Assembly (NCBI RefSeq): GCF_040958095.1
Contig: NC_091237.1
Span: forward strand, 15,346,036 to 15,410,035
Direction: 5' to 3'
DNA length: 64,000 bases
Origin: Procambarus clarkii
Taxonomy: Eukaryota > Arthropoda > Malacostraca > Decapoda > Cambaridae
Within the stretch, counting starts at the first letter, position 1; each line of letters begins with the position of its first letter. Of the stretch, positions 10,816 through 23,079 are shown one piece after another. Both the position numbers and the translations under genes were made by a program. Below the pieces are notes generated by a model. That model ran no database searches, was not told the DNA's origin, and was given only the letters and a program-made list of their open reading frames with translations.

Positions 10816-13300
10816 CATATGTTGAGTGCTCGTTTTCCATATATCAACATTACAAGACCTGCTCTTTTCACATCACTGCAGGTGTTTTAAATAAGGTAAC
10901 TGACGGGAGGGTGTTTTAATCCACTTGTATTACCAAGGTGACCAACTATTACCAACATACAACTATTTGGATGAATAACAAGACCTGAAGCTGTTCAGAG
11001 AACCTGTTAGTACGGGACTAATGACTGCCTTTCATGTTAACAAAAATAAAATCAATAATTGTACATATGAGGCAAGTACTTTTGAGTATAATTACGCTGG
11101 TGTATGAAGACTTGAGTATGCCTGTGTGTGTGTATAGAGTATAATTGTAAGTGAGCACATTCGTCAAGTTCTTGCAAGTGTGTATGATTGACCTGGATTT
11201 TATGCATAGAATATATTCCCAATATGAGGTGGAAGAGGTATACAGATATTGTATGCGGCTTAATAGTATACCTGTATGTGTGTGTATAGTATACGTGAGT
11301 GCGAGTTAGTATGAGTAAACTTGTGAACAGGAAAGCATTGACGCTATATAATTTATACTTTGATGTGATGTTCTGTGAAATTAAACCAAACAGAGAGAGA
11401 GAGAGAGAAACCTTTTACACTGTAAAGCTGCAACAAGTATTTTGTCTTGGGGGGAGAATTAAGACAGTTTCTGCAATAAAGAGGACAGACTGACCACACA
11501 CAAGTCCTTTTATTTACCTCCTCCTGCACACGCAACTCGTGAACACGCCTCAGCTGGCTGTTGTGTTCTGATTACGCTGTAATACTGTAAAAAAAAGATT
11601 TGACACTTTTTTTAAGTCCTTCAGTGAATATTATACACCAGAACATATGCTAGCATCATAATTCTGTTACTTCGTTAAACTGAGGTGTCATAAGATATTG
11701 GGGGATTCTCCACGAATCCCTTGTACATTGTACGGAAGATCAGCTGTTAAGATGGTCATAATTACATAAAAATAACATTTGGAAAACGAGTGTTAACAGA
11801 TATCGGTGAAACTATCACGGCCGCAAAATGTGAATTTGAAAACGGGTAAATCACAGGAAATATAAGACCATTAAGAGCTTAGTATCAACGTTCATATTTC
11901 ACTCTTGCTACAAACACATAGTTGATCATAATATTAGAGAAGGTTCTGTTGTAATGTGTCGATACTTAGTGGTTCTGGCAACATAATAAACAATGGAGCT
12001 CGATCCTCATTGCTGTCTTCTGTCAAGCTTACTGGTTGAGCTGCACCTGTCAATCATACGCCCTCAGCTGCACCTGACAATCATTCGCCTTCAGGTACAC
12101 CTGTCAGCTTGTGTCCGAGGAGTGCGGTCAGTATTGACTACCAAACAACTGTCTAAAGTTAGGAGTAATGAAATGTTTGGTCGATAAAGGGTTGACGAAG
12201 GTGGTGATCATACATTACACTTACTGAGAGCAACTCTCTCAGAACAATGCTTATTTCACGTAAATTCATTAATAAACACATATGTTTTATATGTCTCAAG
12301 AAAGATAGAAATATAAGCTTCATTTTAAATACTTTAACATAGACATATATAAAACTCAAGTGAAGATACATACGTTTTTATAGTGGCATTCAGTAGCTTG
12401 TCGGTCATGGAATGCAGAAGCCTACGCACTTGCCAATATAGTGTGTAATTAACAAAGATACGCTTATAAAGCCTAAAATATTATATGCCTTCAGAAAGAC
12501 AGAGATATGCTCGTTATTGTGAGTGCACCAAAGGAAATATATCTTGTTGGAGGACAAAGATATATCAATTCTAAAATAAGTTTCGACTCTCGCTCGGGCG
12601 AGAGATAGCGCGACTCTCGCCCCATCTATTGGAGATTCTGTTCACCTAATGACCCAAAGCTACTCAAAGCCTCCTAGCATTACTTAAATAATGAAGAAAT
12701 ATGATATATTTATTCACTATAATGTTGGTGCTTAATGCAGAACACGAGAAAACATATATTTACTATAAAATAATATACTTCCATTATGAAATAAGTAAAT
12801 ATGTGGCCTCATAGGAAGTCAACGGTCCAGGTGTCAATGTTGTGGAGCGACTTATCCAAGATATATTGTTGTCTGGAAAGTGTTTGTTGGCATATCAACC
12901 TTCTGTACACAGTGATCCAGTCGTCGCACTTCTCTCCTTAAATGATCGCAAATTTAGTTTATTATATTAACAAGTAGAATACGTATTTCTAATAATGTCT
13001 AACATAACTAGCCAGAAAATATTTAAGACTTATTGAAAAATACATGTCTGGAAGTTAAATCGACTTCATAGAACAATTGTGTTGGTCTATACTAATCGTT
13101 ATTCGTTAGTATGCGTTCGCTACTTAAAACATTTACTGTACTGATGTAAAATCTCCCATGTCTCTTCGCACATGGAACACCGAACCTTACACACTCTCTG
13201 ATATATTGTTTAATTAATAGAGATTCACTAATAAAGCTTATAATTGTATGTTATCAAAAAGGCATAGATAAAGTCGTTCTTACGTTTTAGTCACAGAGAT
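10816..13300. other. Gene-poor AT-rich stretch with degraded repeats
   Basis: No coding region recognised. It holds a GA microsatellite (about 11393-11410). At about 12255-12375 there is a diverged member of a dispersed repeat that also occurs at 13555-13660 and, inverted, at 28925-29050 (shared pattern: ACGAAAGTTTTTAATGTC, AGCAGAAATATAGGC, ACTGAAGTGAAAGC). A small inverted repeat, TCTCGCTCGGGCGAGAGA, lies at about 12590-12607. Confidence 0.5.
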
Positions 13301-13309
13301 TAGATATTA

Positions 13310-13440
13310 GTAAAGTAAAGTTCATTTTATTCAGGAAAGTACATAAATAGTCGATTTACAAACATAATATTGGATTTATAGATAGAGCTAGTACATACAA
13401 TACCTAAAGCCACTAGTACGCATAGCGTTTCGGGCATATT
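13310..13440 (-). mobile_element. CR1-like LINE 3' tail fragment
   Basis: The sequence AGCTAGTACATACAATACC then AAAGCCACTAGTACGC and GCGTTTCGGGCA is the reverse complement of the tail found after the RT fragment at 52735-53007 (TGCCCGAAACGC, TGGCTTTG). A second minus-strand copy is at 31360-31500. It starts with TTCATTTTATTCAGG, the reverse complement of an A-rich LINE end. Confidence 0.7.
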
Positions 13441-13554
13441 ATTGAGAGAGGAAAGATACAGTATTTATATTTATTTTTTTTTTTTTACCGACGCTCTCCC
13501 TATTGATGAGAACTACAACCTAATGAAGATAAATGTTAATTTTATGTAGATACT

Positions 13555-13660
13555 GTAATAAACGAAAGTTTTTAATGTCATCAGAGAAGCAGAAATATAG
13601 GCAAATTTTAAATCCCTTGTCATAAATATAACTGAAGTGAAAGCAAAGATATATGCATTT
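13555..13660 (+). repeat. Dispersed repeat of unknown class
   Basis: This block (AACGAAAGTTTTTAATGTC to AAGATATATGCATTTTGATAG) is clearly related, in inverse orientation, to 28925-29050 and more distantly to 12255-12375. No termini, coding capacity or tRNA-like head were seen, so the class is unknown. Confidence 0.6.
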
Positions 13661-13990
13661 TGATAGTTACAAAGACAGCTCTTTAACACGGGTGGAACAC
13701 GAACAAGGGGAACTTAGTACCCAAATGAGCCACAGAGATATTAGAAAGAATTTTTTCAGTGTCAGAGTAGTTAACAAATGGAATGTATTAAGCAGTGATG
13801 TGGTGGAGGCTGACTCCATACACAATTTCAAATGTAGATGTGATAGAGCCCAATAGGCTCAGGAACCTGTACACCTGTTGATTGACGGTTGAGAGTCGGG
13901 ACCAAAGAAGCAAAGCTCAACCCCTGCAAGCACAAATTAGGTGAGTACAACTAGGTGAATACAGCTGAGGGGCGGGACCAAACAGCTGAA
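13640..13990 (+). mobile_element. LINE 3' end (RT C-terminus plus tail)
   Basis: An open frame encodes MSHRDIRKNFFSVRVVNKWN, then VVEADSIHNFKCRCD, the C-terminal end of a CR1/Rex-like non-LTR reverse transcriptase. It is followed by the family tail (CCCAATAGGCTCAGGAACC, GGACCAAAGAAGCAAAGC, AATTAGGTGAGTACAACTAGG). A longer relic of the same family is at 44200-45680. Confidence 0.82.
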
Positions 13991-14239
13991 GCTCAATTCC
14001 CTACGCATAACTAGGCGAGTCCATAGGAATTACCGTTTGTCTTGGCGCCATCTATGTTTTGACAGCAGTACTACTAATGTTCCCACGTTATGTGATGATC
14101 GCTATACAGGTGTTATGGTCAGTTGCTCTTCTATATATGTTTATGGACAACGTAGGTGATTTGAGGCAATTTGCGGCCAGAGTGAAATAGTATCCACGCG
14201 GTGAGTGATGGAGGAGGATATATACTGCTGTGTACTCGA

Positions 14240-17200
14240 CCAGCGGGTGAGAGGTAAGTTATGTCGAACAATTATGGGGAATAGATGGGTTATTTTAAGC
14301 GTAGAATGTCAGGTAACCAGTAACTACACGGATGGGGTAGTGTTTTTTTAAGTCTTTATTTACTAAAGTGGAACATTACATTATGCCTTTAGCTGAACAA
14401 GTCTACTGGTGGGGGAAGTAGACGGGTTTTATGAAAGTATTTTACCTAAATATTTGTATTTGGTTAAGTAGTTCAGCCGTTACCAGGGAGGGTGTTCCTT
14501 TAATCTAATCTAAAAATTCTAGCCGGACAAAGTGATTAAATAAAGAAATTGAATAGAACGAAGTGGTTTGCCAGGGTGCTTAACATTTAGTTTAGTTCAC
14601 TTACTATGCAGCCCATGCTTAAAGAATGCAAGTTTATCATATTGTATTTACTGCATTTAATATACCGTTTGTACCCTATTTAATTGTCGGGTAAAGGCCG
14701 GTCGTGGAAAGTTCCTAATATAGCAAGTTTTAAAGGAAAAGTTTGACTTAACTTTAACGATTAAGTTAGTGACCAATTAGCTTAGTCCATTGTGAGGAAA
14801 GTTACTAGAATCTAACATTGCAAGTGCCATTTCTCTACTCTTTTTGAGAAACATGAAAAGATACATGAATCGCATAGTTTTATTACTAAATGTTCATGGA
14901 TTAGGTTGCATAGTTGAGGAAATGGTGATAAGGTTTGTGATTTTGTATTCCTTGACTTCAGCAGAGATTTTGAGTGGCGCAAAATTGATAGGGGCTCGGA
15001 TCATTGGGAATGCTGATTGAAGTTGATTAGGTCATGGCTATACCAAAGGAAATTAGTATAAATGGGGTTAAGTTGGAAGAAGTGTTGTAAGTAGTGCCTA
15101 AAAGCTCTCCTTGGACCTCGGTTATTCGCAAGATTATGGTTTAGACTGCAATAGTTGCAGAATTGGCAAATAAAAAAAATACCGATGCCCTATATAGTTT
15201 TGAAATGGTTAAGACTACCAGATGCAGTTTAATGCTGACAAATGTAAGGTTTGGGGGCTAGGTAAAGATGAGCTAGATGTTGTAGATTGTTAAGAGTATT
15301 AAATTTTTTTGCAGGTGGTAAATTCTCCCCGAGCTGGCACTGCTCTCCAGCCTGGGATGTTGATTGGTTAGTCTTCAACTGCCTCCCAACATGGTAGTGA
15401 GGTCCTGAGCTGACATGCAGTGAGGAACGTGGAAAGCTTCCTGAATTGGCACATGGTATGCCTCCCTTTCAAACCAGCAGCTGGCACAAATGTTCCAGCT
15501 AACATCAGAATAGTGGATGAAGCCCAAACTAAAATGTAAGTGGTACAGTAAATGAACACTCCCCCCCCCCCTCCCTTTTGACACTGAACAGTTGGGAGGA
15601 AAGGGGGGGGGAGAAAGTGTGGCTGTTAAACTGGTGGTACAGGTATGAACAAAATAACTTCGCTATGCAAATAACTTTTTAGTAATATTTACTGTTCACA
15701 TGACAGGTTGTGGAAGGTCCTGGCAACAAAGAGCTGCAGGAAAATACTTTCAGATCTACAGTAAGTAGTGTTGTGTACATTGGAATTAGACGGTAGAAGT
15801 CAATTGCTAAAAACCTATTAAATATTAGGGTATGGAAGTCTAGGCTTAGGCTAGTGGGTACCATATCTGCAAGTTTAGTCCTTTCAGGAATGTATTGAAT
15901 AGAATGGTATGTTGAAATAGTGAAAATTGTAATGTGGGGCATTAGATCTTAAACAGCATAGTTGAGGGTGTTCTAATAATTTTAATGAAATATAAATCTT
16001 GTTTAGTTAACATTAAATGTTTGTTAAATAAGCTTTAATCTATATATGTATAACTGTTAAGGGTAATCATGAGTCAAAGTTAATGGCAGGAAAAGTTTTG
16101 CTTAAGTGATGGTATTTTTCCCTTGAAAGTAAAAAAAAAATATTCAATGTTTACTTTAGCTTGGTTTTAAATTTATATAGTTTTCCAGAATGTGATTTGG
16201 AAAGTCCAGAAGTCCCTCTGTCAGTTGGATAAACAGAATCAGGTGAGTTGTAATAAGGGTTAACCTGAATAGATTTGCATAAAAGTAAAAAAAATAGTAA
16301 TAACTTAAACAATATAGCATTGGCTAAAGATAAATGTAAATTGCCATTGAAGTGCAGTTGTGGATCATTTCTCAAATGACATTTACTGAAACTTGGCAAA
16401 TTGATGCCATATATATTTATATTGCTAAAGTAGATCTACAACTTTACTACTTCTACTAGAATATGTAGGTAAGGTAAATTCCTTAAAGAAATTTTTCCAT
16501 CTGAATTTGTAAAGTACTGAATGCTAATTTGAAAAGTAAAGCAAGATTGGCTTTAAATCTGAAATTAATTTGTTGAAATATTTTTCAGGTGAAAGTGATT
16601 GATGCATGGACTGGCTTGGAGTGAGGCTCCTTTACTCTGCAAAAGGAAATCTATGAAAGTGGGTGAGTTTGAATTTGATGTTTTAGCTATATCAATGACC
16701 TAATCTTAATTCTCTTATCTAGTCCATTTATAGGTGTGTAACAATGTCCTACTGTTACAACCCACAGGGATGATGCAGGTTACTGATCCTACCCCATTTC
16801 ATAAAAGGGGACCAGGCAGTCTTGCAGATTTCCCTGGCTTGGCTTTTTCAGAGCTTTGCTCTACTACCCATCTAATAGATGGACTAGATTTGCATAGGTT
16901 TAGGGACCCTTAACAATGGTTACATTGTTAATTCTTACAGGGCTTGTTTGCTGAATGTGTGGATGCATCTAAAACTTTAGTGCCTGGCATGCATTGTACA
17001 GTGCTTTCAGTAGAGCATATGTACAATGTGTTGATGGCACTAAAGTGGTGGATGTAATGCACCCATTCAGGGAACAAGCTCTGCAATAAAACCAGAGGAA
17101 GGGATAGGCCTTGCTGAGCCTATCTTAAAAGATAGGATGTTAGGATTTTTGGGGCTTGTTATTAGGCCTTGGTGATAATAAAAGTAGTGTCCCTGTTTAA

Positions 17201-17292
17201 TGTTTATTTTTCTTTTACAGGTGATTGTCTCTGGAGTTGTCTTGGCCTTTTGTTCATCTAGGAGCATCTTGCACAACCTGAAACGGTAATAA
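14240..17292 (+). ncRNA. Putative spliced non-coding transcript (exon-like chain)
   Basis: Several short segments are bounded by good splice signals in the same orientation. A first donor GTGAGAG|GTAAGT lies near 14252. Later segments are about 15315-15534 (TTTTTTTGCAG| to AAAAT|GTAAGTGG), about 15706-15761 (CATGACAG| to CTACA|GTAAGT), about 16184-16241 (TTTTCCAG| to AATCAG|GTGAGTTG), about 16589-16661 (TTTTTCAG| to GTGG|GTGAGTTT) and about 17221-17287 (TTTTACAG|, with AATAAA at 17289). None keeps an open frame longer than a few tens of codons. Single sites like these occur by chance; five in order is suggestive but not proof. It could also be degraded gene remains. Confidence 0.35.
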
Positions 17293-18364
17293 ATATTAGA
17301 TTTATTATAAATACTATATGTAAAACTTATTAAATAAAACAATTTTAATGAAACTACTTTATATACCTTATCCTGAAATTATGCTGGAAATTATTGTTTA
17401 CTACTATTTATGCAATGTTTAAACATCTGAAATTTTTTTACTTTGAAAATAAATACTTGGTAAAATTTACACCTATTTGTAACTTGTTACATAGCTGCAT
17501 GCAAAATGCATTGAAAAGATGTAAAAGTGGACTACCTATCCAATTTACATAAACTAACAAATATTGCAAATTAGTCTGAAATATTAAAGTTGAAGAAACT
17601 TTAGTCAATATTTTAGCTTTCATATTTGAAAGTAAATTTAAAGCTATGAAACACCTAAGCTTTGTACAAATGATTAACTAAAGATCATTGTTAAATTTAC
17701 AAAACATTACAAAAGTGACACTGAAGCATCTATACAACATGGTTTTCACAAAGTCTTTGGTAACTTAAAATTAATCAAAGCTCTTAAATGATTTGTCTGC
17801 CAAACTTGTCAGATATTCTGAAATATTTTGCCTAGATTAAAACCATCATTGTTTTAAAGGGCAAAACAGATTACTGTCAATTAGGTCCGGAAGGAATGGA
17901 ATTTTTGTAAAACTTTGTTTGCTAAAAACAAACCCTGCCTAATGAACCTGGTCATTTCTTTTAGAAATGGTAATTGCAACATTACCAAAGGCCATTGTTT
18001 TAATAGCCAAAGTACCAAATGAAAGACCAAGAAGCAACAAACAAGTACATGGTAGAAAGGACAAAAGAATAACAAATGAAAGGGTCCTCATAACCAAAGA
18101 AATACTGGGAAAAATGCTGTCGTACCACAAGGGGTCTTAACCCTTGTCATATACATCACTGACATTAATCTAAATATTACCAACCACAACAATTGCTAAC
18201 ATTATAAAGAATATAATATTGAGGCCTTAATGCAGATCTCTAACTCTACAAATAGTAACAAGACTGGCAATTTCTTACTATAAAACAGAAAAAAATCCAA
18301 CACCTTGCACGTGAGCCAGAACAATCCATATCACAACTACCACATTAAAATGAAACAACAATGA
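17293..18364. other. AT-rich intergenic sequence
   Basis: No gene, RNA or known repeat recognised. Minus-strand open frames here are short and of low-complexity composition. Confidence 0.4.
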
Positions 18365-19905
18365 AGGTAAGGTAATTACCAAAAGAAGGCACCAAAGTGC
18401 AAAATAATCAGGGCGCTAAATATCACCAAGAATGCCAATACGAGAACAAAAACGCATAAGGCGAACGATATCAAAAGTATCCGATTCACCTAGAATTCTA
18501 TCGAGGGACAAGTGACTGCGAGGGACGGTCGGAAAGCAAGACACACGCTCGTCCTGGAAGTCAGGACATTCAACAAGGATATGCACAACTGTAAGAGGGA
18601 CAACGCAATTCGGACAATAAGGAGCAGGGCGGCGCTCCATTAAGTGACCGTGGGTTAAGCGGGTATGACCAACCCACAGCAGTGTCCCACCGCCGGTTAC
18701 GGTGGTAGGAGGAAGGCCACGGGGACACACTAAGTTTGAGAGTACGCAGCTTGTTACCAACCACAGAGGACCAACAACCCTGCCAACGGGGAAGAATGAA
18801 TAACAGGATAAAAGTCGGAATAAGGAATACCTTTACGGGAGATGGGACAAGAACGGATAGCTTCCTTAGCGGCAGCATCCGCACGCTCATTGAAACACCA
18901 ATATGGCTGGGAACCCAGCAAAACTCTACCGATTTAAATTTACTAGAAATAAGAAACAGCCAGTGTTGAATCTCAATGACCACCGAATGGACAGGATTAA
19001 AGGACCCTAGAGCCATGAGGGCACTACGACAATCAACTACAACCACAAAGGAGGAATGAGAATGAGAAAGCAAGAGACGAAGAGCTTAGAGAACAGCATA
19101 AAGTTCTGCCGTAAAGACGCTAGCCTCCGAAGGGAGGCGACACATGTAAGTACGGTCAGGAAAAACAACAGAGTAGCCCACACCATCCGCAGACTTAGAC
19201 CCATCAGGGAAGATGGAAATAGAGTGGGAGTGCAAAGAAAAGTGCTCAAGGAAGAGGCTTTTCAGAATTGTAGGAGGGGTAAAGGCTTTAGTAATACAAG
19301 TCAAGGACGTACAAAACTTGGGAAGGGGGACTCTCCACGGAGGTAATGAAGGAACAATACGAGGAGAAACATTAGAAATATGAACAGAAAGAGAATCCTG
19401 TAAGCGAGAGAACTGGACAGAAAGTGGGAGACAATGAAGAGGAACAGGAACCACAGGAGAAGGAAAAGTCAATGCACGACAGAGGCGAGAGGAAGGATGT
19501 TGGAAGGACCGCGCAAGATAGCGAAGACACTAGCGATCACGGCAGTCCTGAAGAGAGAGAAAGCCAGTGTCAACATACAAACTAAGGGCGGGAGTCGAAC
19601 GAAAGCCACCAGAGCCGAGACGCAACCCAGTATGGTGCAAAGCATCAAGATGGCGAAGAGTAGAAGCAGAAGAGTATGCAGGGCAACCATAATTGAGTTT
19701 AGACAGGACGAGAGAGGAGTGCAAATAGAGGAGCGTGCGCCTATCCGCTCCCCAAGAAGTATGGGACAAAACCTTAAGGAGGTTAAGGGCCTTAGAGCAT
19801 TCAACTCGGAGGCAAGAGATATGGGCTGACCAAGACAAGCGAGTGTCAAAGACTAACCCCAAAAGCTTCGCGGAATCCCTGTACACAATGAGATGACCAT
19901 AAAGC
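18365..19905 (-). mobile_element. I-clade LINE, copy 3, 5'-truncated
   Basis: A minus-strand copy of the LINE at 1-6300, covering the end of the RT, RNase H and the C-terminal Cys-His module. On the minus strand it starts at TTTATGGTCATC (about 19905), equivalent to about 4703 of copy 1. It ends in a TTAC-rich tail near 18365. Recognisable peptides are YRDSAKLLGLVFDTRLSW, WVPSHIGV, HTRLTHGHLMERRPAPYC and LVECPDFQDER. The frame changes several times, so it is a dead 5'-truncated insertion, the usual product of incomplete target-primed reverse transcription. Confidence 0.92.
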
Positions 19906-22440
19906 AACAACAATGAAGTAAAGGTCCTTTCAGTAAGAATCTATCATTCACTGAAAGTTGCTGCAGTTAAAAATAAAAGAAAATACAAGTCCCTAGAAAT
20001 AAACAAGCAACCTTTTTGACTAAGGAAAAGAAGGTAGTTATTCTACTGTATAAATCTAAGTATTCACTTAGATAACTGTATCCAAGCATAGAGGTTCCCC
20101 CCCCCCCCTTCCCTTTCAGAAAAACATCTACTTTCGAAAAAGTTTAACATTGGCCAACAAAAATGATTCCAGAACTAAATTGCCTAATACCAGGAACAAC
20201 TGAGAGCCATGACAAACACTGCAACCCTCTCCTACCCCCAAGTCTTATGCTATTTATGATCCAAGGTAATTTGAGATACTATACTGTACTTCCTACAGAC
20301 GACTCTAGTGAGAGGGTGATCTCCTGGCGATTAAATTGAAGCACGATACAGGTGTCAACGAACATCAGTCAGCCCACTTGTCAGCACAGTGGATAACTAA
20401 TGACATCATAATCTGCAGTGTTGTATGCCTCCCTGTGGCCATTTAAATCAATAAAACACAGGGTTGTGACAATGTTTACAGCATAAAGCAAGGTATAGAG
20501 GAATCCTGGAATGCCATGTAATGTGTAGTCCTTGAATGTGCTTTAGGCAACCAAATTGAATAACAACATTTCTGGTGTTCGGCTATATAATCCGAGTTTC
20601 TCATTCGGTATAATGTTTTAAACCTAAATAGGAATTCACTTTAAAGGTCAATTTATTTGGAAAGTGCTAACCAGATTCCAAATTACTGAGCTCTGAAAGT
20701 ACTACAAGGCAAGTTTAACCGAATGAGTGTTTGCCTATCCATACCCCCATGAGGTATGTGACAACACTGAATAAAGAAAGGGTCTTTGAGCATTCACCGT
20801 GCAGGTATTTGACATGACCAATATAGCCAAGTGTTAAAGATCATTCTAAGCAGTTCTGCACAATGCATATACTATCAATTAATATAATTGTACAATGGTG
20901 CTTGGTGGATGATATTTCCTATTAAAACACATTGGACAACTGTTTGTATTAGACATTTTAAACCTACAAATGGTAGCCCTAGATATCGCACTACAGTATT
21001 AATTACAAGATGAACAATGTAAAATCAATACCACAACAGCAAAGGATGACGCCTTTTCAACAACCGACAAACACACAGGTCTAACACCAGCCATCCCCAG
21101 AGAGGACGTCCCAAGCATGTACACCCAACAACTTTACATCACCTTTGCTACCTCACGCGAGCACGCAACAGCATGAGGATGCCATACTCCCAAACCAACT
21201 CCGTGCACTTTGAGGCTTTAACAACTCAACATTTAAAAAGTTGATTTAAAAAATCAAACACCTGAATTTTTCCCTAATTAAATTTACTAGGGAAATGCAC
21301 ACCAAGCCATGAAACTTACAATGAAGATGAACAAACTACACACAACTGTCACCAAACTTCCACATACCACCCCCTCTCACTCCTGCCCTCCCTCCTTAGG
21401 TGCTCTGATTGGCTGAGCACCTGAGCCACCACCACTCACCTCTTGTTGTGAGAGCCTAAAGCATGTTTGGTTGCACTTTAAAACTTCCCGAGTGTACTCG
21501 CCTAATTGTGAGTACCGCCTACCCGGTTCACCATTTTGTTTTTCAATCTACCTCAATTTACCCCTTTACAGTCAAATATTATGCAAAATTCTGTTTAAGA
21601 CTTGTCCCTTCTTAACTTAAATAACTGCTTTGGCCATCTGCAATCTTTCTAGGTGGGTAAAAATGACTCTTGAGGCCAGAAAGGACTTATCAGACGGCGA
21701 TCATAACAATACGGTACACACACAAAATCACAACCTGATATACACCAAGCAGAAAATCCACTGGAGCTGTGAGGCGACATAAACCCTTGCCCAAGGCACT
21801 GGCAGCTGCATACTCTACCACAGTATATTAATGACTTTGTAAAAGTATTACAACCGGATTTCCCCATAAATCACAGCAAGTTTTGAGGCCACTCCTTGAG
21901 TCAACGTCTTACGTAAGACCTACAAGCACTCAGGTGAAGGCTGAAGCAGTTCAACACCATACGCCCCAACTTCAAATACACAGTTGAGAGGCGGGACCAA
22001 AACGTGATTTTCTGTGTGTGCCTGAAGTTGAGGCATACGGTCTTGCTTCACCCTTCACTTTACCCTTCACCGGCGTACTTCAGGGGTTTTATTTAATACT
22101 TGGACTGGCTTCAGTAGGGCCTCCAGACTTTCTGTGGCTTCACAAGTGTCACGTGAATCCCCTGCATAGCAGTGGAACTGCCTTTTCCCTTCACCTTCAA
22201 TGCCTCTGCACTGGAAGTATACATCTACACCAGCCCAGAAGAGTCATCAGTCCTGCCACCTCTCCATACCCCCCAGGGCCTGGCACGGCCTGGTACGACT
22301 CAGAGGCAAGCCGGGCGCCACTGCTAACTGGCAGTTTGTCCCCACAAACAAGCAGTTAGCCGCCTTCAACTGACAGTGGTACAGCTCAACACAAAGGCAC
22401 CGCCAGCCACAACGAGCAGTTTGCTAGTTGACCAGATGTC
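19906..22440. other. Intergenic, no gene seen
   Basis: Contains a C-run at about 20098-20109, a CCAAT-like GATTGGC at about 21406-21412, a short LINE-tail scrap near 21980-22005 (TTGAGAGGCGGGACCAAA), and open frames (for example 22018-22359) with no recognisable domain. Nothing here is supported as a gene. Confidence 0.4.
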
Positions 22441-22460
22441 CACCTCGTGTTGACACTGGA

Positions 22461-22487
22461 TGAGTCATCACCGCCGGACTATATAAA
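22461..22487 (+). promoter_or_regulatory. Candidate core promoter: AP-1 site and TATA box
   Basis: TGAGTCA (22461-22467, consensus AP-1/CNC-Maf-like site) lies 12 bp upstream of TATATAAAG (22480-22488). A start site would be expected near 22510-22520. A short possible leader follows, with an ATG at 22587 opening only about 32 codons. No exon of a recognisable gene was found downstream, so the target is unknown. Confidence 0.45.
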
Positions 22488-22599
22488 GAGCGCTGCCTCC
22501 CTGGAGAGGCAATCTCTCCCTTAGTGCTCTAGGATCACCTTGGTGTCTCTAACCCGTCGTCCACTTCCAGCCAACGTCGTGTGACTGATGCCATGGTGG

Positions 22600-23074
22600 T
22601 ATGGTAGCTGTCTTCAGAACACCAGTATATCTTCATACTTTTATTCATTGCTTATAGTTTATTTTTTGCATTTAAGGTCATACTAACTTGTTCACCTTTG
22701 CATTACATGATAGTCAAGTATTGTCATGTGTTATTTTTGTTCATTACTATTTCAGTAAATTGTTTAATTATTTATTTGATAATTTTCATTTGTTTCCACC
22801 TGCAACTTACACACTGCAAGGCCAATAGCAGCATTTCTTTCATTTATGTGAGGGAGAGCCATACCATCTTGGTTCAGTATAGCTGTGATACCATAACCTG
22901 TCACACAAGATATCCAGTTGTAAGACTTTTACCATCAGTGGTAGAGTATGCAACTGGCAATGCCTTTGTTACAGGTTCGCTTCATCTCACAGCCCCAGTG
23001 GATTTTCTCACACATTTGAATACATGAAACAACTTTATTTGATACATTCCAAACCAAAGTACTGTACAGTACAG
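22600..23074. other. No recognisable gene
   Basis: AT-rich sequence downstream of the candidate promoter. A 109-codon open frame (22698-23027) has no domain I recognise and a composition typical of chance frames. It could hold an untranslated first exon. Confidence 0.35.
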
Positions 23075-23079
23075 TAATT

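Noticed and set aside
10402-10919. Six overlapping frames rich in Cys, Leu and Val or His, Ala and Thr
   Set aside because: Produced by the 29-bp minisatellite, whose period leaves all frames open.
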